Translations under genes and position numbers: made by a program
Part shown: piece by piece, positions 1 to 7,857 of the stretch
Position numbering within the stretch: position 1 is the stretch's first letter
Layout of the letters: each line of letters opens with the position of its first letter
The notes under the pieces: model-generated
Seen by the model: only the letters and a program-made list of their open reading frames with translations
Databases searched by the model: none
Told to the model about the DNA's origin: nothing
Origin: Chromatiales bacterium
GTDB lineage: Bacteria > Pseudomonadota > Gammaproteobacteria > SZUA-152
Direction of reading: 5' to 3'
DNA length: 43,340 bases
Assembly (NCBI GenBank): GCA_026982475.1
Contig: JALSHB010000201.1
Coordinates: forward strand, 1 to 43,340

Positions 1-140
1 CGGCGCAGCTCGGCGCTGATCCACTCGTAAGCGGCCTCTCGGGCCGGGGTCTCGAAGCCGAGGGCCTGGGTGCCTTCCAGGAAGGCGCGGATTTCCTCCA
101 GAGTCTGGAGCCCTTGGGTCTTTAGGGGCACGATCATCAT
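1..140 (-). CDS. DDE transposase/integrase N-terminus, cut by window edge
   Basis: Reading from 140 leftward, the minus strand gives an open frame of 46 codons that runs off the window. It starts MMIVPLKTQGLQTLEE and continues with FLEG, GFETP, AAYEWI and ELRR. From memory this resembles the N-terminal segment of integrase-core (DDE, rve-type) transposases that begin with a TLxEIxxFLEG motif and move insertion sequences; the catalytic domain is outside the window. GGAGG lies directly before the first ATG, so the GTG at 131 or the second ATG at 137 may be the true start. Doubled terminal-type repeats just upstream (171-228) support its being the 5' end of an insertion sequence. The IS family is not determined. 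Confidence 0.6.
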   Translation of the reverse strand, partial: MMIVPLKTQGLQTLEEIRAFLEGTQALGFETPAREAAYEWISAELR

Positions 141-170
141 CCTCCGATGATGCCCGTTCCCGGACCCGCC

Positions 171-228
171 TTCAGGCTCATGTCACGTTGGAATCACGCG
201 CCCCTTTCAGGCTCATGTGTCATTGGAA
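171..228. repeat. Two 23-bp direct repeats at the insertion-sequence end
   Basis: The 13-mer TTCAGGCTCATGT, then four variable bases, then TTGGAA, occurs at 171-193 and again at 206-228, 35 bp apart. Paired copies immediately upstream of a transposase start are typical of terminal plus subterminal transposase-binding sites. If so, the outer copy (206-228) marks the end of the element, about 90 bp before the tRNA. The exact junction is not visible because the other end lies outside the window. Confidence 0.55.
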
Positions 229-319
229 GAGGCTGAGAGTTGACAACGATCGAGCAGGCCGGTAAAGTTCGCGCGCAGTTGTGAAGGCCGCTTCTCTGGC
301 CAGTCCGCAGCAATCACCT

Positions 320-406
320 GCCGAGGTGGTGAAATTGGTAGACACGCTAGCTTCAGGTGCTAGTGGGGGAAACCCCGTGGAGGTTCAAGTCCTCTCCTCG
401 GCACCA
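320..406 (+). tRNA. tRNA-Leu (anticodon CAG)
   Basis: An 87-nt class II tRNA with a long variable arm. The 7-bp acceptor stem pairs GCCGAGG (320-326) with CCTCGGC (396-402), followed by discriminator A and an encoded CCA (404-406). The anticodon arm has a CTAGC/GCTAG stem around loop TTCAGGT, which gives anticodon CAG and decodes CUG. The T arm contains GGTTCAAGTCC. The layout matches E. coli tRNA-Leu genes. No tRNA fragment is repeated nearby, so there is no sign that this gene served as an attachment site within the window. Confidence 0.97.
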
Positions 407-646
407 ATTCATTTTGTTACCCCCCCTCTGTCAACAACAGCGTTCCGCAACACGCAAAGGCATTGAGGGCGCTGAGCGCCGGTTTCCCGCACCGTCCCGT
501 AAACGCCATCAACCCCCCTTTCAACAATCAATAACCCGCAAGCTAAAGTGGGGAAATTCAGGATCTGAAGGTATCGCCAGAGAAACGCCTATCCGCATTT
601 TTCAGCCAGGCTAATTCGGTGCTCACCGCTCGCGGCACGAAAATAA

Positions 647-1063
647 CTACTTAGGGCGGGTCTCACGTCCCATCAGATTCCCCCGCACAAACACGGCAAT
701 GCCGATCCATACCAGGGATCGTGCCGACATGGCGATCACGGTACGCTGTTCATAGTCCCCGCCGAAAAGTATGTGCGCCCCAAAGGCGCCGAACACGAGG
801 ATCGTCAGCACAGCAATCGACACCGCCAACACCACCCCCGCGCGACGCCGCCGGAGAATGCACACCCCAGCAAGGATATAAAAAAAACCCGCAATGAAAT
901 TGAACCAGAGCACGAAGGGCACATAGTGACCCGCTGCCGCCGCGTATTGCGGCGGGCCGAACAGGGTCAGGCCGCCTTCCTTGAGGGTCAGCAGGCCGAA
1001 GGCGATGGCGACCAGGCCGGCGCCCCAAATGCCCATGGTTCGTTTGCCTTCGAGAGTTTTCAT
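647..1063 (-). CDS. Small four-helix membrane protein downstream of RND pump
   Basis: A 138-residue protein with about four hydrophobic segments (roughly residues 11-30, 45-68, 76-98 and 107-127) and an RRRR cluster between the second and third, which suggests a cytoplasmic loop. I do not recognise a named family. AGGAG sits 6 nt before the ATG, so the start is well supported. It lies 26 bp after the RND transporter stop on the same strand and is probably the last gene of that operon, so an inner-membrane role linked to the pump is possible but unproven. A later Met at residue 10 is an alternative start. Confidence 0.7.
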   Translation of the reverse strand: MKTLEGKRTMGIWGAGLVAIAFGLLTLKEGGLTLFGPPQYAAAAGHYVPFVLWFNFIAGFFYILAGVCILRRRRAGVVLAVSIAVLTILVFGAFGAHILFGGDYEQRTVIAMSARSLVWIGIAVFVRGNLMGRETRPK

Positions 1064-1089
1064 GCTCGTCTCCTGGTTGGCCGATGGAA

Positions 1090-4000
1090 TCAGGGTGTTT
1101 CCGTGGCGAGGGTTTTGTCTTTTTCGGCGGTGCGCCTCTCCAGCAACAGAAAGATCACCGGGATCACGATCAGGGTCAGAAAGGTGGCCGCCAGAACGCC
1201 ACCGATGACCACTGTGGCCAGGGGCGAGAAACGCTCTGAGCCGACGGCCATTTCCAGCGCCAGAGGCAGCATGCCGGCGACATCCGATAACGCCGTCATC
1301 ATGATGGGCCGATAACGCACTGATACCGATTCGATAATCGCCTTGCGCAGCTCGATGCCTTCACGGCGGCGTTGCAGGATGTAGTCGATGAGCACGATGC
1401 TGTTGTTCACCACCGTGCCGGTGAGCAGGATGATGCCCAGCATGGCCGGCATGGAGAGATACTTGCCGGCTATCAGCAGCGCCGCGGCGACGCCGACGAA
1501 TTGCAGCGGGATGGCCACCATGATGGTGATCGGATGTTTGAAGGAACGGAACTGGGCCACCAACACCAAATAGACGGCAAGGATGCCCAATGCCAGGGCT
1601 CGCACCATGCGCGTCTTCGCCTCGTCGAAGTCACGCTGCTCGCCGGTGATGTCGATGTGATAGCCGCGCGGCAGTTCGAGCCCATCCAGTTCCGCGCGGA
1701 TATCCGCAATCACCTCCGACAACGGCCGGCCGACGTGAAAGGCCAGCACATCCTGGGTCTGCACCAGATCCTCGCGGGTAACGATACGCGGCCCGAAGCT
1801 GGACACCAGCGTCGCCACCTCGCGCAGGGGAACCTGACGGCCGTCTGCGCCGGTGATGACCACGTCATTGAGGTCGGACAGGTGTACGCGCTCTGTGGCG
1901 GCATAGCGCAGATAGACATCGAGATCGCGGTTTTCCGCCTGCCGGTACGGCGTCACCACCCGGCCTTCGAGGGCCTGGTAGACCACCCCTGCGATGTCAC
2001 GGCCGTTCAGACCCAGTTCGCTGGCGCGCGCGTGGTCGATCTCCACCCGCGTCTCCGGCGTATCCAGGGACCAGTTCTTGTAGGGGCTGCGCACGCCGGG
2101 CACCCGTTGCAGGATCGCCAGCACCTCGCTGCCGAGGCGGTCCAGCTCCGCCACATCCGCGCCGCTGATGCGCACGTCGATGGGGGCACTGGTGGTGGCG
2201 CGCGCCGTGCCGCCCTTCTCCTTCGCCACCGCCAGGCTCAGGCCCGGGATGGTCGCCGCCTCGTCCTCGATGGCCCGCATCACGTCCCAGATGGTGTCGT
2301 CACGCTGCGTGCGTGGCGACAGGTTGACGGTGATGCTCGCCTGGTTGACATCCAGCGCGCCGCGGTCACCGAGAAAGCGGGCGCCGGCCTCGAAGCCGGC
2401 CTGGGTGCTTACCGCCACCACGGCCTCGTGCTGCAAGAGGGATTCCTCCAGCCGCGAGACGGCGTCCATGGTCTGCGCCAGCGGCGTCCCCGGCAGGGTA
2501 TCGAGGCTCAACTGGAAATTGCCCGAATCGAAACGCGGCAACATCTCGCTGCCGATGAACACCATGGTGCGCACGCTCACCAACAGCAGGACGATGGCCG
2601 TCAGCAGGGTCTTTTTCGGGTTGTCCAGGGCCCACTGCAACAGGGCCATGTAACCCTCACGCAGGCCTTCCATGAAGGTCGTGAACGGCGCCACCAGTTT
2701 TTCCGCGCGCCCTGCCCGGGTCTCGTGGTGCGGCCGCAACCAGAGGGCGGATAGCAACGGGATCAGCGTCACCGAAACAATGAACGACGAACTCAGGGCA
2801 AAGCCTAGGGTAAAGGCCAGCGGGGAAAACAGCTTGCCGACAAAGCCGCCGAGGAACATCAGCGGGATCAGCACCGAGAGGGTGGTCACGGTGCCGGCCA
2901 GGTCGGCGAGAAAGATCTCCTCGGTGCCCTCGATGGCCGCCTGGGCCGGGCGCTTGCCCGGCATCTCCAGGTGCCGGTGGACGTTCTCCAGTACCACGAT
3001 GCTGTCATCCACCAGCAAACCAATAGAGAGGATGATGGCCGACATGGTGATCATGTTGAGGTCGATGCCCGCCAGCCACATGAGCGAAAAGGTCATCAGA
3101 AACGACACGGGAATGGAAATGGCGATGATCCCCGCCTGGCGCAGGTTGGCCAGAAACAGAAACACCACGCCGATGGTCAGAGCGATGGCCAGCACAATGG
3201 AAGTGGTCATGTTGCTGATCACCAGCTCGGTGAAGATGGAATCGTCGTCGGCGACGGCAAATTCGACCTGCGGGAACTGTTGCGCCAGATCGTCCATTGA
3301 CTGGCGCACCCGATGCGCCACATCGACGGTATTGGCCTCCTGGCGCTTGAGCACCTGCACGGCGATGGCCGGGGCATTGTTGAAGCGGTAGGCGGAACGT
3401 GGCTCCTGCTCGGTCTCGCTCACCGTCGCCAAGTCAGACAGGCGCACCACCCGGTCGCCCTGGCGCAGAATCACCAGTCGCGCCGCGTCCTCCGCGCTGT
3501 TCAGGGGCGCGTCGAAACGCACCACCGTCTCGCGCGCGCCCAGATCGATACGCCCGCCAGACTCGGTCAGGTTCCAGCCGTCCAGGGCCCGCGAGACCTG
3601 CGCCATAGTAATACCGAAGTCACGCAGGCGGTCACGGTGAACCGCCACTTCCAGTTGGCGGCGATGGGCGCCGAACACATCCACCGTGGCCACGCCGGCA
3701 ATCAGTTGCAGCCGATCGCGGATATCGTTGTCCGCCAGCTCGCGCACCTGTTGCAGCGACAGCGTGTCGCTGCGCAGGGCGAGAGTGAGGATGGGCTTGT
3801 CCGAGGAGGAAAACTGCATCACCTGTGGCTCGCGCATGGTCGCCGGCAGGCGCTCACGGATGCGGGTGATGGCGTTCTGCACGTCAACCGCCGCCTCTTC
3901 CACGCGTCGCTCGAAGTGGAACTGTACCTTGACCACGGACAGTCCGGTCTGACTGATGGAGCTGACCCGCGCCACGCCGTCGATGCCGGCAAACTCCTCC

Positions 4001-4203
4001 TCCATGGGCTTGCTCAGGTTCTTGCTCACATCGCGGGCGGCCACCCCGGGATAGGCGGTGATGACCGTGACCACCGGCGGATCGGTGTCCGGAAACAGGC
4101 GCACCGGTAGCGAAAAGCGCGCCACCATGCCGATCACGATGACGCCGATGAGCAGGGCGAAGATGGTGTAGCGGTATTCGATGGAAAAACGCGGCCAGCT
4201 CAT
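1090..4203 (-). CDS. RND efflux transporter, AcrB-like hydrophobe/drug type
   Basis: A 1,037-residue inner-membrane proton/drug antiporter of the resistance-nodulation-division superfamily. The length matches the family (about 1,030-1,050). The N-terminal helix is followed by the FPDTDPP-type start of the first periplasmic domain. The fourth-helix motif GLLVDDSIVVLEN holds the paired aspartates of the proton relay, which indicates a drug (HAE-like) rather than a heavy-metal pump. The C-terminal half repeats the fold (GTVVNNSIVLIDY). Its ATG overlaps the adaptor stop as ATGA (4200-4203), so the two are translationally coupled. No outer-membrane factor gene is present in this operon, so it probably borrows a TolC-like protein encoded elsewhere. 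The substrate cannot be inferred. Confidence 0.93.
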   Translation of the reverse strand: MSWPRFSIEYRYTIFALLIGVIVIGMVARFSLPVRLFPDTDPPVVTVITAYPGVAARDVSKNLSKPMEEEFAGIDGVARVSSISQTGLSVVKVQFHFERRVEEAAVDVQNAITRIRERLPATMREPQVMQFSSSDKPILTLALRSDTLSLQQVRELADNDIRDRLQLIAGVATVDVFGAHRRQLEVAVHRDRLRDFGITMAQVSRALDGWNLTESGGRIDLGARETVVRFDAPLNSAEDAARLVILRQGDRVVRLSDLATVSETEQEPRSAYRFNNAPAIAVQVLKRQEANTVDVAHRVRQSMDDLAQQFPQVEFAVADDDSIFTELVISNMTTSIVLAIALTIGVVFLFLANLRQAGIIAISIPVSFLMTFSLMWLAGIDLNMITMSAIILSIGLLVDDSIVVLENVHRHLEMPGKRPAQAAIEGTEEIFLADLAGTVTTLSVLIPLMFLGGFVGKLFSPLAFTLGFALSSSFIVSVTLIPLLSALWLRPHHETRAGRAEKLVAPFTTFMEGLREGYMALLQWALDNPKKTLLTAIVLLLVSVRTMVFIGSEMLPRFDSGNFQLSLDTLPGTPLAQTMDAVSRLEESLLQHEAVVAVSTQAGFEAGARFLGDRGALDVNQASITVNLSPRTQRDDTIWDVMRAIEDEAATIPGLSLAVAKEKGGTARATTSAPIDVRISGADVAELDRLGSEVLAILQRVPGVRSPYKNWSLDTPETRVEIDHARASELGLNGRDIAGVVYQALEGRVVTPYRQAENRDLDVYLRYAATERVHLSDLNDVVITGADGRQVPLREVATLVSSFGPRIVTREDLVQTQDVLAFHVGRPLSEVIADIRAELDGLELPRGYHIDITGEQRDFDEAKTRMVRALALGILAVYLVLVAQFRSFKHPITIMVAIPLQFVGVAAALLIAGKYLSMPAMLGIILLTGTVVNNSIVLIDYILQRRREGIELRKAIIESVSVRYRPIMMTALSDVAGMLPLALEMAVGSERFSPLATVVIGGVLAATFLTLIVIPVIFLLLERRTAEKDKTLATETP

Positions 4204-5342
4204 GGCAACATCCCGCCCGCCGCCGGAACAGTCACGGCGAGGCCATCCCGCAGGCGGGAGTCCGGCGTGACGATGAGCCGCTCTCCGGCCTTCAGGCCCG
4301 AGCGGATCAAGACGCGGCCAGCCTCCACGGCGCCAGTCCGCACCACGCGCCAGCGGGCCAAGCCGTCCTCGAACAGGAACACCCCGTGTTCCTCCCCGTG
4401 ATGCCGCAGGGCATGTTGCGGGATGCTCAGTGCCTCATCATATCGGGCCAGCGTCACCGTCGCCGATAGTGCCATGCCGGCGTACAGGCCCTCGGGCCGC
4501 GTCTCCGGCCCACAAGCCAGACAGGTCTCGAAGGTGGCATTGCGCGTCACCGGATCCAGCTGGGGATAGACCTTTTCGATGCGGCGCGCCAGGCGCAGAT
4601 TCGCCGCCGGGATGTCGATCTCCACCGCAAGCCCGCGGCTCAACCGGACAAGATCCACCTGAGGCACAGAAACCACCGCCTTCATGTCATCCAGTGATAC
4701 CAGTTCGAGCAGCGGCTTGCTTAAAGGCACCGCCACATCGCCCACCTCCGTCATCAGCCGCCCGATCCGGCCGGCAAAGGGCGCGCGGATCTGCGTGTAA
4801 CCCAGACGAATCTGCGCATTGGCCAGGGCCTCGGCATTTTCGCGCAACGACGCCTGCAAACTGTCCACCCAGCGCCGGCTTTCATCGAGCTGACTCTCCG
4901 GGATAACCTTTTGCTGGCGCAGCGTGACATTGCGGCGATTCTGCCGCTGCCAGTAGTCGAGATCGCCGCGCAGGCGCTGCTCAATGGCGCGCAGGCGCCG
5001 GATTTCGTTATCCAGCTCGCGGTCATCGAGGCGGATCAGCACGTCCCCCTGATCGACCCGATCACCTTCGCGGTACTCGACCGCCATCACCCGCGCCCCC
5101 ACCTGGGCCGGAATCTGCGCTAACTGCCCGGCCGCCACACTACCCACATAGCGGACACGGACATTGAACGGTGCCGGTCGCAGGGTCAGGGTCTCCACCG
5201 CCAACGGCGCAGGGACCTCCACCTGTACTGGCTGCAAGCGTTGCTGCACGCGCTGAACCGCGAAGAACAGCGCCACCCCGAGCAGTATCAGCAACAGGAA
5301 GGCCGCCCCCCGCTTTCGATTTAACGCCAATCTGTTCAGCAT
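4200..5342 (-). CDS. RND periplasmic adaptor (membrane fusion protein)
   Basis: A 380-residue adaptor that links the RND pump to an outer-membrane channel. It has an N-terminal membrane anchor (hydrophobic run LLLILLGVALFF), a lipoyl half-motif, a coiled-coil hairpin (RLRAIEQRLRG to SLRENAEALANAQIRL), the returning lipoyl segment YTQIRAPFAGRIG, and C-terminal beta-barrel and membrane-proximal domains. I chose the ATG at 5342 because AGAGGGGG lies about 9 nt upstream. A GTG at 5384 would add 14 residues without a good ribosome site. It is the first gene of the pump operon, followed by the transporter with a 4-bp overlap. Confidence 0.9.
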   Translation of the reverse strand: MLNRLALNRKRGAAFLLLILLGVALFFAVQRVQQRLQPVQVEVPAPLAVETLTLRPAPFNVRVRYVGSVAAGQLAQIPAQVGARVMAVEYREGDRVDQGDVLIRLDDRELDNEIRRLRAIEQRLRGDLDYWQRQNRRNVTLRQQKVIPESQLDESRRWVDSLQASLRENAEALANAQIRLGYTQIRAPFAGRIGRLMTEVGDVAVPLSKPLLELVSLDDMKAVVSVPQVDLVRLSRGLAVEIDIPAANLRLARRIEKVYPQLDPVTRNATFETCLACGPETRPEGLYAGMALSATVTLARYDEALSIPQHALRHHGEEHGVFLFEDGLARWRVVRTGAVEAGRVLIRSGLKAGERLIVTPDSRLRDGLAVTVPAAGGMLP

Positions 5343-5714
5343 CTTGCCCGACCCCCTCTTGAATCCGCCGGCGGCCTGTTTCACTCGCTTGGAAACAGCT
5401 CAGCCATCTACTTTCGCCTACCTTTCCACGGAAAAGGACGCGGCGCGCACCACGTATGTGATCAGTTACTCACGTTTCGCCTCAAAAAATACCGGGCAAT
5501 GACACCCCGGCGCATAAGTGAGTAATTGATTACAATCATAGCCGGATATTTTCCTTTCGCAAGTCCCAGTGCACGCAAGGCGCCTGGCTCAGGTGAAACC
5601 GGCATGAAGCACCGAGAATCAGGGGTTGACCGGAAAAACAGCCGGCCGGGGCGCAGTCCGTGCCCATCACGGCATGCATGGCATTCCACAGCAATTACTG
5701 ACAAAATCGCCGCC
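5343..5714. promoter_or_regulatory. Divergent intergenic region with a 13-bp interrupted palindrome
   Basis: This 372-bp gap separates the RND operon (minus) from jetABCD (plus). At 5461-5473 lies ATCAGTTACTCAC and at 5518-5530 GTGAGTAATTGAT, an inverted repeat matching at 12 of 13 positions with 44 bp between the arms. Such paired arms suit a dimeric repressor binding at two half-sites, possibly with looping, but no regulator gene is adjacent. Between the arms, on the minus strand, a CCGGG/CCCGG stem is followed by TATTTTTT, so a weak terminator or attenuator ahead of the pump is possible. For jetA, TTGATT (5526-5531) with TATTTT (5547-5552) is a poor promoter candidate with a 15-bp spacer. 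Promoter assignments here are weak. Confidence 0.45.
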
Positions 5715-7181
5715 ATGTTTTTCACTGACAACCGCAGCCATTTCTTCCGCCCCTTCGCCGGCAAATACCGCGAACAGGTGGTGGAATGCCTGCGCAGCCT
5801 GCACGCCCATCTCTACGGCTCATTGGCCGACTACAGGCGCGCCTTCACCCGTGAGCAGGTGCTGGAGGCCTTTACCGAGGCCATCACCCGCACCCCCGTG
5901 CTGGACGAGGAAGAAGAGGATTTTTCCGCCCCCGCGCGTGGCGAGCGCGAGCAGGCCAACTGGATTCTCAACCTGCTGCTGGAGCATGGCTGGGTGGAGC
6001 GCCACGCCGACGAGGCCACCCTGCAAAGCAGCTACGCCTTCAGCCGCGTCGGCCGCCTGTTCACCCAGCCCATGGTGGAGACCGCCGGCGGCGGCTTCCG
6101 CACCCGCCATCGCAATACCCGCAACACCCGCAACGCCCTGCAATCCTTCCTCGAACGCGGCGAGGCCTATGACCTGCTCGATGCCTATGAATACTCCGAA
6201 CGCATCATCAGTGACTTCAGCGACGTGATCGCCGAGCTGGACGAACGCAAGCGCCTGCTGGTGCGCGAGGTGGAGGCGCAGCAGGTCATTCAACAGGCCA
6301 GCGACGAATTCTTCGATTTCATGGAAAAGCGCTTCATGCCGGACCTTTCCGTGCGTCTGTCGGCAGACAGCGTGGAAAAATACCGCGATGAAATCCAGTC
6401 GCTGCTGCGCAAGGCCAAGCGCAAACAGAAGGCATTCAAGGCCGGCGCCGAGCGGGAGCTGCGCAAGCTGGCGCCGGAACTGCTGCACGACCGCCAGGCC
6501 TCGCTCTACTACCACATCCTCGACAGCATCGAGTCCCGCATCCACAGCGCCAGCGACATCATGCTGCCGGCGCTGCGCAACGCCCTGCACAGCTTCACCC
6601 GCCGCGCCGACATCATCATCCGCCAGCTCAGCTACACCCTCGGCGGCGAACAGGGCGACCTGCTCAATCTCTGTCAGCAGCTGGGCGCGCAGCCGAAGGA
6701 CAAACAGCCGGCGGCGCTGGACGCCGTCGCCGACGCCATGGCCAGCCTCGACCTGGGCGTGACCGACCCCGCCGCCCTGCGCCTGCACGCCGGGCGGCAA
6801 CGGCGGGTGGTGAACAGCAGCGTCGAGGCGCACGCGCCCATGGACAAGGCCGCGCGCCGCGAGCTGTTCATCCAGCAATCGCTGCAAAAGGCCTTCGTGG
6901 TCAACAACCAACAAATGGGGCAATTCATCATCGACGCCCTCAGAAACGGCCACCGCATCCACAGCAATCAGCTGCCGGTGCACAGCGCCCGCGATCTGCT
7001 GATGGCCGCCCACGCCATCGAGGCCGGCGCCGCCGGGCGCGACTCCAGCGAATTCCGCTTCCGCGTGCAGCCCACCGGCCAGCGGGTACAGACCGATTAT
7101 TATCAAATGACCGACGACTTCATCATCGAACTGGTGGAGCATGGCCAGCAAACCCCTGTGGAAAACCACCATGCTGACTGA
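5715..7181 (+). CDS. jetA: Wadjet defence protein JetA / condensin kleisin MksF-like
   Basis: A 488-residue protein matching the JetA/MksF family as I remember it: opening MFFTDNRSHFFRPFAGKYREQVVECLR, then EYSERIISDFSDVI and MEKRFMPDLSVRLS. JetA is the kleisin that closes the SMC ring of the Wadjet complex by joining the heads and necks of JetC dimers and holding JetB. The opening and body resemble the MksF-like branch rather than the DUF3375 JetA branch, but I cannot verify this without a profile search. The ATG at 5715 matches where homologues start; upstream in-frame codons look like extension, and no strong ribosome site is visible. It overlaps jetB by 11 bp. Cytoplasmic; first gene of the operon. 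Confidence 0.9.
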   Translation: MFFTDNRSHFFRPFAGKYREQVVECLRSLHAHLYGSLADYRRAFTREQVLEAFTEAITRTPVLDEEEEDFSAPARGEREQANWILNLLLEHGWVERHADEATLQSSYAFSRVGRLFTQPMVETAGGGFRTRHRNTRNTRNALQSFLERGEAYDLLDAYEYSERIISDFSDVIAELDERKRLLVREVEAQQVIQQASDEFFDFMEKRFMPDLSVRLSADSVEKYRDEIQSLLRKAKRKQKAFKAGAERELRKLAPELLHDRQASLYYHILDSIESRIHSASDIMLPALRNALHSFTRRADIIIRQLSYTLGGEQGDLLNLCQQLGAQPKDKQPAALDAVADAMASLDLGVTDPAALRLHAGRQRRVVNSSVEAHAPMDKAARRELFIQQSLQKAFVVNNQQMGQFIIDALRNGHRIHSNQLPVHSARDLLMAAHAIEAGAAGRDSSEFRFRVQPTGQRVQTDYYQMTDDFIIELVEHGQQTPVENHHAD

Positions 7182-7851
7182 TGCCCTGAGCCAACGGCTC
7201 GAGCGGGAAAACCTGAGCCTCGACGAGTTCCGCGAACTCATCATCCGCCTGCTCAATTATGGCGTGCTGTGCCGCGACGAAAGCCAGACCGAGCAACAGC
7301 TCTACGACCGCTACCTGCGCATCGCCGACCTGGTGCAGGATTACCTGCAGGTCATGGACATCAGCGTCTTTCACGAGCGGCGCTTCGAATACCTGCGCCT
7401 CTACCCGCCGGGCAGTCAGACGCCGGGCAGGGACGAGGCCGACGCCTCGGCCTTCGCCGGCAGCCTGCGCAAACGCCTGTCACAATCGGAAGTGGCCATG
7501 GTGCTGGTGCTGCGCCTGCAATACGACAAGGCCCTGCGCGAAGGCCAGGTGGACGACAAGGGCTACGTCACCGAATCCATCGAGGCCCTCGGCATCGCCA
7601 TGAAAAACATCCTCGCGCGCAACCTGCCGGAAAAACTCACCGAGCGGAAACAGCTGTTCACCCACCTGCGCCGCCTGCGCCTGATCGCGTTTCGCAGCGA
7701 AGACGACCTGCTCAGCGGCGAGGCCTGGCTGAAGATCCATCCCATGATCGTCAGCTTCGTCAACGACGCGGCGGTACAGGCGCTGTCCTCGGCGACGGCC
7801 GCGGAAAGCCGGGACACGGCCGAATCCACCACCGAAACACACGCGGATTGA
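7171..7851 (+). CDS. jetB: Wadjet defence protein JetB / MksE-like (DUF4194)
   Basis: A 226-residue JetB family protein (KITE-type winged-helix dimer partner of the kleisin). Recognisable segments are RLLNYGVLCRDESQ, YLRLYPPGSQTPG, VLRLQYDKALREGQVD and LTERKQLFTHLRRLRLI. It bridges kleisin and SMC in the complex and probably helps hold DNA. I prefer the ATG at 7171 (MLTDALS) because family members begin this way; an in-frame ATG at 7141 has GGTGGAG one base away and would add ten residues. It overlaps the jetA end by 11 bp and is followed after 6 bp by jetC, so co-translation is likely. The C-terminal 20 residues are low-complexity and acidic. Confidence 0.9.
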   Translation: MLTDALSQRLERENLSLDEFRELIIRLLNYGVLCRDESQTEQQLYDRYLRIADLVQDYLQVMDISVFHERRFEYLRLYPPGSQTPGRDEADASAFAGSLRKRLSQSEVAMVLVLRLQYDKALREGQVDDKGYVTESIEALGIAMKNILARNLPEKLTERKQLFTHLRRLRLIAFRSEDDLLSGEAWLKIHPMIVSFVNDAAVQALSSATAAESRDTAESTTETHAD

Positions 7852-7857
7852 CCCTTC

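Noticed and set aside
281-466. A 61-codon frame across tRNA-Leu
   Set aside because: It is a translation of the tRNA gene itself.
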